NCBI GenBank assembly: GCA_003142355.1
Contig: PLMF01000006.1
Location: 1 to 13,355, forward strand
Reading direction: 5' to 3'
DNA: 13,355 bases
From: Bryobacterales bacterium
GTDB taxonomy: Bacteria > Acidobacteriota > Terriglobia > Bryobacterales > Bryobacteraceae
The position numbers and the translations under genes are program-made. Positions 7,334-13,355 of the stretch are shown one piece after another. The notes beneath the pieces are model-generated. The model had not been told where the DNA came from, searched no databases, and saw nothing but the letters and a program-made list of their open reading frames with translations. The stretch's first letter is position 1. Every line of letters begins with the position of its first letter.

Positions 7334-7527
7334 CTTCGGCTGCCGCGTGGCTGTCGGAGCAGCCTTCCCTATCGGATCGTCGGCAAACTGGACAGTGGGA
7401 AGCTGCGGCCCCGAGCCGGGCGAACTTCTGGTTTGCGCGTGATACGGACACCAGCCATCCGTTCCTGCGTATGCAAACCGGCATGCAGATTGGAATGCCT
7501 CGATGAGAGAATAGCTACACTCGCTTT

Positions 7528-8283
7528 ATGCCATTGCGTTCACAGCAACCCCCATTCAGTGGAGAGCTGACGTTCCTCGTCGAGGGGCCTCCCGTTTCAC
7601 AGCAATCTCGGCGATCCGAAAAGGACACATTCGCCGAGTCAATCCGCGCGCAGATGAGTGAATGCGGATACCTGCTTTCCGGCGACGTGAGAATCCACAT
7701 CGAGTGGACACTCCATGAGCAGAACCGGTATGAGTCCGATGCCGCGCCGGACGTGGACAATATCCTAAAGCCTCTCCTCGATGCACTCTGTGGGCCGGAA
7801 GGCGTGTTGATCGATGATTGTCAAGTTCAAGCCGTGGATTGCCGGTGGCTTGATTGGACGGAACGTGGCCAACAGGTTGAAATTACGATTGCGTTCTTCC
7901 GCGATGAATGGGTTTCAAAGGAAGCCCTTTGCTTCGTTCACCTTGGAAAAGGCCTCTGCTTCCCCATCAACAAAATTCGACCGGCTGCCGCCATGCTGAT
8001 GCTCATCGACCAAATATGCGGTATGTGCAGCTACCGAGATGCGATGCTGGAAGGCGGAGAAGACTACTACGCGGCCAAGCGCTTGATGCCGATCCAACGG
8101 GTGTTTCACCGGTCTCGGGTGACGAAGTTTCCGGTTGTCGAGTTGGGCGCACTTCGCACAGCACTAGAGGTGGAAATGGCCGCTGAACCGCCCTCTCCGG
8201 AAACAGAGGAGCTGAGACGCGAAATGGCGGAGTGGCGGGAGCGACGGGCACGCCTAAAGCGCGGGCCGAACCCCACCACCTGA
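7528..8283 (+). CDS. RusA-family Holliday-junction resolvase with long C-terminal extension
   Basis: A 251-residue protein whose first 130 residues match the RusA crossover-junction endodeoxyribonucleases: LTFLVEGPPVSQQSRR (14-29), then DAAPDVDNILKPLLDAL (71-87) and LIDDCQV (94-100). The acidic residues Asp75, Asp77 and Asp96 and Lys81 have the same spacing as the catalytic Asp70, Asp72, Asp91 and Lys76 of E. coli RusA, so it should be active on branched DNA. RusA proteins are usually 120-140 residues. Here a further 120 residues follow (FVHLGKGLCFPINKIRPAAA and an Arg/Glu-rich helix at about 224-245) that I do not recognise. The ATG at 7528 is the first in frame after a TAG, with only a weak ribosome-binding site. 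It follows kinase 1 and converges on the integrase. RusA genes are typically phage-borne, so transfer is likely. Confidence 0.87.
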   Translation: MPLRSQQPPFSGELTFLVEGPPVSQQSRRSEKDTFAESIRAQMSECGYLLSGDVRIHIEWTLHEQNRYESDAAPDVDNILKPLLDALCGPEGVLIDDCQVQAVDCRWLDWTERGQQVEITIAFFRDEWVSKEALCFVHLGKGLCFPINKIRPAAAMLMLIDQICGMCSYRDAMLEGGEDYYAAKRLMPIQRVFHRSRVTKFPVVELGALRTALEVEMAAEPPSPETEELRREMAEWRERRARLKRGPNPTT

Positions 8284-8313
8284 ACGTGATTTCATTTCGA
8301 GTGGATAGTCGGC

Positions 8314-8335
8314 AACCCTTCCGTAGGTAAGGGTT
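8314..8335. terminator. Short hairpin between convergent rusA-like and integrase genes
   Basis: AACCCTT (8314-8320) and AAGGGTT (8329-8335) are perfect 7-bp arms around an 8-base loop. The hairpin lies in the 51-bp gap between the stops of two convergent genes, and its right arm touches the integrase stop codon. It could terminate both transcripts, although no run of T follows it on either strand. Part of its left arm and loop (ACCCTTCCG, 8315-8323) recurs inverted at 9374-9382, beyond the integrase start, so it may instead belong to the recombinase's recognition sites. Confidence 0.35.
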
Positions 8336-9288
8336 TAGGGTGCTGGCTCGATTCCGATCCTGTCGTTCACCGCCGATGAAATCCGCTGGGTGCAACCGAG
8401 GTAGCGTTCTGTGGTCTGGACCGAGACGTGGCCAAGAAGGAATTGAATCTGTTCCAGCTCGCCGCCGGCGGCGCGGCAGAGCCGGGCGCAACTTCGACGG
8501 AGATCGTGCGGTGCGAGTTTGCTAACGCCGACCTTGGCGGCGAACTCCTTGACAACGTGCCAGACAAGCTTTTCCGTTACAGCCTCGCCCCACGGCCTAC
8601 CCGCGCTACTGACGCGACGGAAAAGCCTGCCGGCTTCAATGCCAGCGGCCTTCGTCCATTCGTTCAGTTGGCCGTGCACCCAATCCGGTACGGGAATGGT
8701 TCGGACGTGACCAGCCTTGCCGCTTAGGTCCACGATTGCCCAATGCCCCTCGCGCTGCTGCAAGTGATCGAAAGTCAACTCGGCGAGTTCGTGGCGACGG
8801 AGTCCACATGCAAGCAGGAGGGCAAGCAGCGCCCGATCACGTTTGCCCTTGAGCCGCTCCTGGTCTGGTGCCTGCCAAAGCGCTTGCCCCTGCTCGGCGG
8901 TCAGCCAGTTCCCAAGCCTGACGCCCAGATTCTTTACGCCTTTGACGCGCCGTATTCCTGCGGCCAAATCGGCGCTCAGGAGGCCGCACTCTGAAGCCTC
9001 GTAAGCCAGCCGCCGGACGGCCCCAAGCCGGAGATTGATTGTACCTGGGGCAAGATGGCGGGACTCCAGGTGCATCCGGTAGCGGACGACCACTGTTTTG
9101 CTGAACGACAATCGCGGCTCCGAGCAGTACCAGTCCACGAACTCGTCGATGGCGTGGCGATAGCCGCGCTGAGCGTCCGGGCAGGAGAGGCTGTTCAGAA
9201 CTGCGGACTTCGCGACTTCGAGGTCTGGCAATCGCAGGATCGATTTACCAATGCGGCGCTTTTCTTTACGACGTAGCTTTCGTTTCAT
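8335..9288 (-). CDS. Tyrosine recombinase / site-specific integrase
   Basis: A 317-residue phage-type integrase. An N-terminal SAM-like core-binding domain (about 25-110, with YRHAIDEFVDWY) precedes the catalytic domain (about 128-310). All catalytic residues are present: Arg164 in CGLRRHEL, Lys191 in LSGKAGHVRTIPV, His261 and Arg264 in PHDLRRSCA, His287 in LLGHVSVQTT and the nucleophile Tyr296 in ERYLG. The ATG at 9288 is preferred because GGAGG lies 9 bases upstream. An ATG at 9318 would add 10 residues but has no such site. The basic N-terminus (MKRKLRRKEKRR) is ordinary for the family. It converges on the RusA-like gene and diverges from the gene at 9482. No excisionase or partner recombinase is seen. 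It may have brought in the surrounding accessory genes or may be an independent solo element. Confidence 0.95.
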   Translation of the reverse strand: MKRKLRRKEKRRIGKSILRLPDLEVAKSAVLNSLSCPDAQRGYRHAIDEFVDWYCSEPRLSFSKTVVVRYRMHLESRHLAPGTINLRLGAVRRLAYEASECGLLSADLAAGIRRVKGVKNLGVRLGNWLTAEQGQALWQAPDQERLKGKRDRALLALLLACGLRRHELAELTFDHLQQREGHWAIVDLSGKAGHVRTIPVPDWVHGQLNEWTKAAGIEAGRLFRRVSSAGRPWGEAVTEKLVWHVVKEFAAKVGVSKLAPHDLRRSCARLCRAAGGELEQIQFLLGHVSVQTTERYLGCTQRISSAVNDRIGIEPAP

Positions 9289-9297
9289 CACCTGTGG

Positions 9298-9302
9298 CCT
9301 CC
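9298..9302 (-). promoter_or_regulatory. Shine-Dalgarno site for the integrase
   Basis: GGAGG on the minus strand lies 9 bases before the ATG at 9288 and supports that start over the ATG at 9318, which lies upstream of this site and has none of its own. Confidence 0.6.
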
Positions 9303-9390
9303 AACGCCACAGATTCATGCTGCAACCATCGCCGGTCGCCAGGGTCCGAGTCGCGCGTGATCTCGGAGCTATCCGGAAGGGTCAAACCGG

Positions 9391-9404
9391 CTGGTGATCA
9401 CCAG
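9391..9404. promoter_or_regulatory. Perfect 14-bp palindrome in the divergent intergenic region (possible operator or recombinase site)
   Basis: CTGGTGATCACCAG is a perfect palindrome without a spacer, in the 193-bp gap between the divergently read integrase and the gene at 9482. Such symmetry suits a dimeric regulator or a recombinase arm site. No regulator gene is seen in the window. Function is inference only. Confidence 0.4.
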
Positions 9405-9481
9405 ACGACTACCCAGAGAGCCGCGGAAGTCAGTGTTTACAGCCGGAGCAGGGCGCGCTACCCTTGCCATTGAGGCAACGT

Positions 9482-10084
9482 ATGGCCCTCCATTCGATCG
9501 TTCAGAAGCTTCAGTCAGAACTACACCGGCCTGTCGAAACTGAAATGCAGGTGGTCTATATTCTCGTCGAGGTTCGGAAACTACTGGAGCACAATGCCCA
9601 GAAGGACAAATATCCAGTACTGAACTTCTACGGCAATTGGGTCGTTCACACCAGATTGTCTGCGTCTCCTGTGGCTGACAGAATCGTGCGACTGTTCGAC
9701 GAAATATTGTACCGAAAAGCTAACGACGCGGTAGACACGACATTAGAGGACAAGACGGTCGACTTCTTTGACGAGAGGCTACTACGAGATGAGTTGCGCG
9801 CGTTCCTCGAATCGTCGGATCTGCCGACGGAAATCTGCACCGACCCCGTCCGATGGCACGCTTTCCGTAAGAAGCTGGTAGGGGTTATTGAAGACGTTCC
9901 GCTGGAGTTGCGTCCCTCGAGAGCGCCCGAGCCGACACACTTCATCGAGAGCGTAATCGTCAAGAACAAATCGACAGACGACGCGCTCAATGTTGAATGG
10001 CAAATGGTTATGCATTCCCACCCTCTTGTCGAGGTCAAGAATGGAAAGATGAGGCTGAAAGGTAGGCGTCCTGTCAAGCTATAG
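9482..10084 (+). CDS. Conserved-looking hypothetical protein, 200 aa
   Basis: No function recognised. The ATG at 9482 is chosen because GAGG lies 6 bases upstream; a TTG at 9464 is an alternative. The protein is soluble and highly charged. Its N-terminal part is helical (MALHSIVQKLQSELHRPVET) and continues with VVYILVEVRKLLEH (27-40) and YPVLNFYGNWVVHTRLS (47-63). That pattern reminds me of a widespread family of small hypothetical proteins with a 'YILVE.RKLLE ... FY..W..H..L' signature. I cannot attach a function to it. The central part is acidic (TLEDKTVDFFDERLLRDELR), and the C-terminal tail is basic (MRLKGRRPVKL). It is read away from the integrase and towards kinase 2, from which 770 bp separate it, so co-transcription is uncertain. 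Confidence 0.75.
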   Translation: MALHSIVQKLQSELHRPVETEMQVVYILVEVRKLLEHNAQKDKYPVLNFYGNWVVHTRLSASPVADRIVRLFDEILYRKANDAVDTTLEDKTVDFFDERLLRDELRAFLESSDLPTEICTDPVRWHAFRKKLVGVIEDVPLELRPSRAPEPTHFIESVIVKNKSTDDALNVEWQMVMHSHPLVEVKNGKMRLKGRRPVKL

Positions 10085-10854
10085 ATCCTGCTCGATATTG
10101 TCAGCACTTCACACCGTTGAGACAGCGATGCCGGCTTGTGGTTAGCTGCTTTGTGGAAACGGTGTCTCGCGGTTACGCCTTCTGTCATTCTGGGTCGTTC
10201 ACAAGGCCCGACGAGCACAGTGCAACTGGTGAATCTAGGGCGCCGCTGGAAGCACGTCACCCGAGAGCAGGGACCGGTGAGTCCGATTCTCCGTAGTTGC
10301 GCACACTCCTGGGCGGATCGTCGGCCACTCGTACAATACCCTCAATCGACGCGAGCCGAGATGCGCATTCGATGAGTGCGGCTGTCGAGAATCTCAACAT
10401 TGTGGCGGCGTCTCCCAGAACCGGACTTCCTGGGCATTTGGCCCCACTTCGAACGGCCCGGGTGCGATACGGCCAGATGAAATCCAAACGGACGGATCAG
10501 CGGACTGAAGCCGACTTATGGGGACTAATCGGCCGGCCGCCGTGCATACTTCCCGAGCGTTTCGGGCTATTGTCCGAGGCGCCGACCATTCACTCGAAGA
10601 GCTGCTGCCCAATACTTCGGCAGTCCGCGGGGCAAATCGGCGATTTCCGATCATGTGCCATGACCAAGGGAGGAGTCCGCCTGTGAGAGATTCGCTACGA
10701 GCTGAACCTCACGCCGAAGTCGAAGACAATGCTCGAAGATTTCGTGAAGCATGTCCGGACGTACTCTTGTGCAAAACCGGCGTTACCGCACGCGTGCCGG
10801 CTGCTCTGCGATAATACCGTTTGCGGTTAGAACTCGGCGGCTTCGGCACCTCCT
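10085..10854. other. 770-bp interval without a convincing gene
   Basis: Open frames exist on both strands (for example 10297-10686 plus, 10257-10487 minus, 10394-10654 minus), but their compositions are shadow-like, none has a ribosome-binding site that I can support, and none resembles a known family. Only the GTG frame at 10683 (listed separately) has a good Shine-Dalgarno. The +1-shifted frame over 10686-10760 reads more like protein (EIRYELNLTPKSKTMLEDFV) but has an in-frame TGA just before it and no start. The interval may be a decayed gene, a structured RNA or the control region of kinase 2. No obvious promoter or long hairpin was found. Confidence 0.5.
10683..10814 (+). CDS. Possible small ORF (43 aa) with strong ribosome-binding site
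   Basis: GGGAGGAG (10668-10675) stands 7 bases before a GTG that opens a 43-codon frame ending 40 bp before kinase 2. The predicted peptide starts VRDSLRAEPHAEVEDNARRF and is charged and partly helical. It resembles nothing I know. The neighbouring frame looks equally or more protein-like, so a frameshifted remnant is as likely as a real small protein. If translated, it could be a leader or partner of the downstream kinase gene. Confidence 0.2.
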   Translation: MRDSLRAEPHAEVEDNARRFREACPDVLLCKTGVTARVPAALR

Positions 10855-12351
10855 ATGTCAAAGGACGACAACTCTCGACGATCCCAGACGCGCTCCCCCG
10901 GTCAGCCGGAAGGACTCAAAAAGGGTTTACGAGTTGGGAAATGGGTACTTGCAGAACAACTGAATCGAGGTGGAAACGGCGAGGTGTGGGCTGCCGCGGA
11001 TGGGAAGGAGAAGGTTGCGATCAAGTTCCTCTTGAAGCTCCGCGATGTCGCTTACACGAGGTTCAAGGACGAGGTGAAAATTCTGAGCCGTGTTCGCGGC
11101 ATTGAGGGAATTCTTCCGATTCTCGATTCTGATTTGCCGGAGGTTTTTGACAGGCGGCCTTGGTATGCAATGCCGGTCGCCGTACCGCTGGTCGATGCCT
11201 CCGAGGGGTGGACGACCAGTGCCAAAGTCACTGCGATTGCCGAGGCGGCTGAAACATTGGCCGACCTTCATGATCAGAAGATCGCGCACCGGGACATCAA
11301 ACCTGGAAACCTACTTATCTATCAGAAACGATGCCATGTCGCGGATTTTGGGCTCGTTGATTATCCCGAAAAGGCCGACCTCACGGGGCCGAAAGAGCAG
11401 CTAGGACCTCGATGGACTATGGCTCCTGAGGTATTTCGCCAAGGCCGGCGGGCGGATCCATTTCCGGCAGATGTCTACGCGCTCGCGAAGACAATGTGGA
11501 TTCTGTTAGTGAATGATCCGAAGTCTTTTGACGGGCAGTACAATCCTGCGAGTGACCTGAGTATCCGTAAAGACTGCGGCGATCTGTACATCACGCCTCT
11601 TGAAAACTTGCTCGTAGCCTGTACTCAGCGGTCTCCCGAAAGGAGACCCACGATGCGCACGTTCGCGGAATCCCTTCGCGAATGGATTCGATTGAGCGAT
11701 AGTTTTCCGGAACAGAATCCCCTCCAGTGGGTTGAACTGCAGCGGCGTTTGTTTCCGATTACGTTGCCGACACGCGTGATTTGGGAAGATCTCGATGAAA
11801 TCGTCGTCGTTTTGAACTTGTTGGGCGAGACCTCAAATCTCAACCACTTGCTCTTTCCTGATAGCGGCGGTCTGGATTTGGAGCGAGCAACTCGCAGCAC
11901 TCGCGAACCGGGCTGCATCGAGCTCACGACGAACAACATTGCGACGATAATTCGGCCAGCTCGTTTGTTGTTCGAAGCGTTCGGATACGATCCGGAATGG
12001 AATTACTTTCGATTGGAGGCGGCGGATTTGGAGCCGAGCGGCGTGTACCAGCTGGAGGCGGACACGCTTTACGAAGAGCTCACTGATATTGGCGGCGAGT
12101 CCTATGTCGACAGATCGTATTGGGATCAAAATGAGTACGACGAACATCCACTTCCGGAAGAATCCAGAGTTGTAATGCGATTTTTTCGCGGTGCTTTTGT
12201 GATCTTCCAAAAGACATCTTTGTACAATCAGCTGTCCGAGACCTACGATGCCCGGCATAACAAGATGAGTGCAGATGAGTTCAGAGAATACATCCGTAAA
12301 GGAGCGGAACACGCACGGTCCAAGAGTTTGCCTCGGCGCCGGCTGAAATGA
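10855..12351 (+). CDS. Serine/threonine protein kinase with uncharacterised C-terminal domain (kinase 2)
   Basis: A 498-residue protein, unrelated to kinase 1 outside the kinase fold. After a basic, disordered N-terminus (1-25) comes a complete kinase domain (about 27-282): LNRGGNGEVW Gly-rich loop (36-45), VAIK Lys57, Glu73, AHRDIKPGN (144-152), DFG (164-166), MAPE (189-192) and the DVYALAK helix (206-212). The HRD is preceded by Ala and lacks obvious activation-loop phosphosites. Residues about 285-498 form a C-terminal region I cannot name, with LFPDSGGLDLE (333-343), an acidic stretch rich in Tyr/Asp/Glu (397-432), MRFFRGAFVIFQK (441-453) and a basic tail. There is no membrane segment. 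The ATG at 10855 has no clear ribosome-binding site. It faces the pseudouridine synthase gene across 384 bp. GC is lower than in the core genes, which suggests acquisition by transfer. Confidence 0.92.
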   Translation: MSKDDNSRRSQTRSPGQPEGLKKGLRVGKWVLAEQLNRGGNGEVWAAADGKEKVAIKFLLKLRDVAYTRFKDEVKILSRVRGIEGILPILDSDLPEVFDRRPWYAMPVAVPLVDASEGWTTSAKVTAIAEAAETLADLHDQKIAHRDIKPGNLLIYQKRCHVADFGLVDYPEKADLTGPKEQLGPRWTMAPEVFRQGRRADPFPADVYALAKTMWILLVNDPKSFDGQYNPASDLSIRKDCGDLYITPLENLLVACTQRSPERRPTMRTFAESLREWIRLSDSFPEQNPLQWVELQRRLFPITLPTRVIWEDLDEIVVVLNLLGETSNLNHLLFPDSGGLDLERATRSTREPGCIELTTNNIATIIRPARLLFEAFGYDPEWNYFRLEAADLEPSGVYQLEADTLYEELTDIGGESYVDRSYWDQNEYDEHPLPEESRVVMRFFRGAFVIFQKTSLYNQLSETYDARHNKMSADEFREYIRKGAEHARSKSLPRRRLK

Positions 12352-12735
12352 TTCGATCTTTTTTCGGATGCAAGTATTTCGTCGGCCGAAGTCTCAGCTA
12401 CCCTGACAGGATTGTGAAGCGGTACTGGGAACCGTGATGGTCGTATTTCCCGTCGGTTTCTGCATCACACAGTGACTGCCGCGCTGGCGTGTCGGAAGGA
12501 AAACCTTGTTGTTCCAGAATTTGGCAAACCTCCCGGCCCGAAAGTCACGCATTCTGCCTGCAGTCGCCATCCCGTGGCTTAAGCCGTTGACGCCCTCTGG
12601 CCGGAAAACGCGCCACTCGGACAGAGTCCCGTTAACCCCATTATCGAAGTGTAATAAAACTCGCTTCGTAAGGATTCGGAATGGCGGGATCGCGCAGGTT
12701 TCAACGGCCACCCTGATTTGATTCCCGCCGTGAAC
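12352..12735. other. 384-bp gap between convergent genes; possible minus-strand remnant
   Basis: No gene can be supported. On the minus strand a GTG at 12711 opens 105 codons to 12394, in the same frame as the pseudouridine synthase stop at 12736. It has no ribosome-binding site and an unfamiliar, low-conviction product (ends TGNTTITVPSTASQSCQGS). It could be a degraded gene or chance. A T-run (TCTTTTTTC) lies just after the kinase 2 stop without a preceding stable hairpin. The right boundary of the accessory region, and any attachment site, would have to lie here, but I found no direct repeat matching the left side. Confidence 0.4.
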
Positions 12736-13355
12736 CTACTGATGCAATGAGAATCCGGACGGCAAAGCTGCCTCAAGATTAATTTGTTCTCCGGTGATGG
12801 GGTGGTGGAATTTCAGAAATTGGGCGTGCAGGAAATATCCTCCATCGCCGGGGAGGCCGGGGAGAATTTCAAGAGGCTGGCCGGTTAAGCCGTACAGAGG
12901 ATCGCCTACCAGGGGATGGCCGATGGATGCCAGATGGATTCTGATTTGATGAGGGCGGCCCGAATTTAGGCTTACCTCAAATGTTGTGGTGCTGGTGGTG
13001 CGTGAGATCACCTTTGCCAATGACTTTGACGGTTTGCCACTTGGGTTGGCGGCCCACACGGAACCGATGAGCGGGTGCGGTACGAGGCCGATGGGTGTGA
13101 GGATTTCGTAGGCGTCGTGCTGTGCAATGTTTTGAGCCAGCGCCCGGTAGATTTTTTGAATTTTGGGTGTGTTCCAGTTTGCGAATAGATTAGAGGCCGC
13201 CTGCGGTGTTTTGGCGAAGAGGACGATGCCGGTGGTGGCTCGGCCCAACCGGTGGACAGGGTTTGCGTTGGGGGTTTGCTTTTGCACCAAGCGCAGGAGG
13301 GTGTTTTCCATGAAGCCGCCGCCGGGGAGGGTGGGCAGCCCGCTGGGTTTGTTGA
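12736..13355 (-). CDS. RluA-family RNA pseudouridine synthase, C-terminal part (runs off right edge)
   Basis: Converts uridine to pseudouridine in rRNA or tRNA. 205 codons are visible from the right edge to the TAG at 12736. The frame is open to the edge and begins NKPSGLPTLPGGGF, so the true start is outside; the ATG at 13311 is internal. Family motifs are the conserved NKPSGLPT, the active-site segment VHRLGRATTGIVLFAK, SGRPHQIRIHLASIGHPLVGDPLYG (parts of the RluA signature) and YFLHAQFLKFHHP. The catalytic Asp of the usual HRLDxxTSG is replaced by Gly (codon 13245-13243). I recall a bacterial and plant subfamily with HRLGR, so this may be natural, but the catalytic residue is then unclear. 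The visible GC is lower than that of the left-hand core genes. It converges on kinase 2. Confidence 0.9.
   Translation of the reverse strand, partial: NKPSGLPTLPGGGFMENTLLRLVQKQTPNANPVHRLGRATTGIVLFAKTPQAASNLFANWNTPKIQKIYRALAQNIAQHDAYEILTPIGLVPHPLIGSVWAANPSGKPSKSLAKVISRTTSTTTFEVSLNSGRPHQIRIHLASIGHPLVGDPLYGLTGQPLEILPGLPGDGGYFLHAQFLKFHHPITGEQINLEAALPSGFSLHQ

Noticed and set aside
7331..7506. Possible frameshift extending kinase 1 past its TAG into another frame
   Set aside because: The C-terminal domain already ends in a typical way, and the following frames (to 7442 and 7506) show no consistent protein-like continuation.
5834..12351. Complete kinase-kinase-phosphatase defence set
   Set aside because: Two kinases are present, but no phosphatase motif is visible in any gene of the region.
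1..13355. CRISPR array, tRNA or rRNA genes
   Set aside because: No regularly spaced direct repeats, no tRNA cloverleaf or T-loop pattern and no rRNA-like sequence were seen; an integrase next to a tRNA was looked for and not found.

Overview
The window looks like chromosomal DNA of an uncultured soil-type bacterium, most likely Acidobacteriota (Solibacter/Bryobacter-like). The basis is the GC-rich core genes, a stand-alone nuoB, a TMTC-like TPR membrane protein and dense palindromic intergenic repeats. This placement is inference from the look of the proteins, not from a search.

Left part (1 to about 5100, visibly GC-rich): housekeeping genes. On the minus strand are the start of pgk (phosphoglycerate kinase, running off the left edge), a small unrecognised ORF and nth (endonuclease III). 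A plus-strand TMTC-like membrane protein with C-terminal TPRs (1431-2864) overlaps nth at its 5' end and a zinc-ribbon gene at its 3' end. A compact minus-strand operon follows: nuoB, pgeF, then a zinc-ribbon/Pro-rich/single-TM protein. Upstream of nuoB lies a nested cluster of GC-rich palindromes (4896-5102).

Middle part (about 5100 to 12735, lower GC, looser spacing): an accessory region. In order it holds a Ser/Thr protein kinase with a novel C-terminal domain (5834-7333, +), a RusA-type Holliday-junction resolvase with an unrecognised C-terminal extension (7528-8283, +), a tyrosine recombinase (8335-9288, -), a 200-residue protein of unknown function (9482-10084, +), about 770 bp without a convincing gene, and a second, different protein kinase with its own C-terminal domain (10855-12351, +). 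Both kinases keep all catalytic motifs. Two kinases with a DNA-junction nuclease and an integrase suggest a mobile island, and a kinase-based defence or stress-response module is a reasonable but untested hypothesis.

Right part (12736-13355): the C-terminal portion of a RluA-family pseudouridine synthase on the minus strand, running off the right edge. Its active-site motif reads HRLGR instead of HRLDR. No tRNA, rRNA or CRISPR array was seen.
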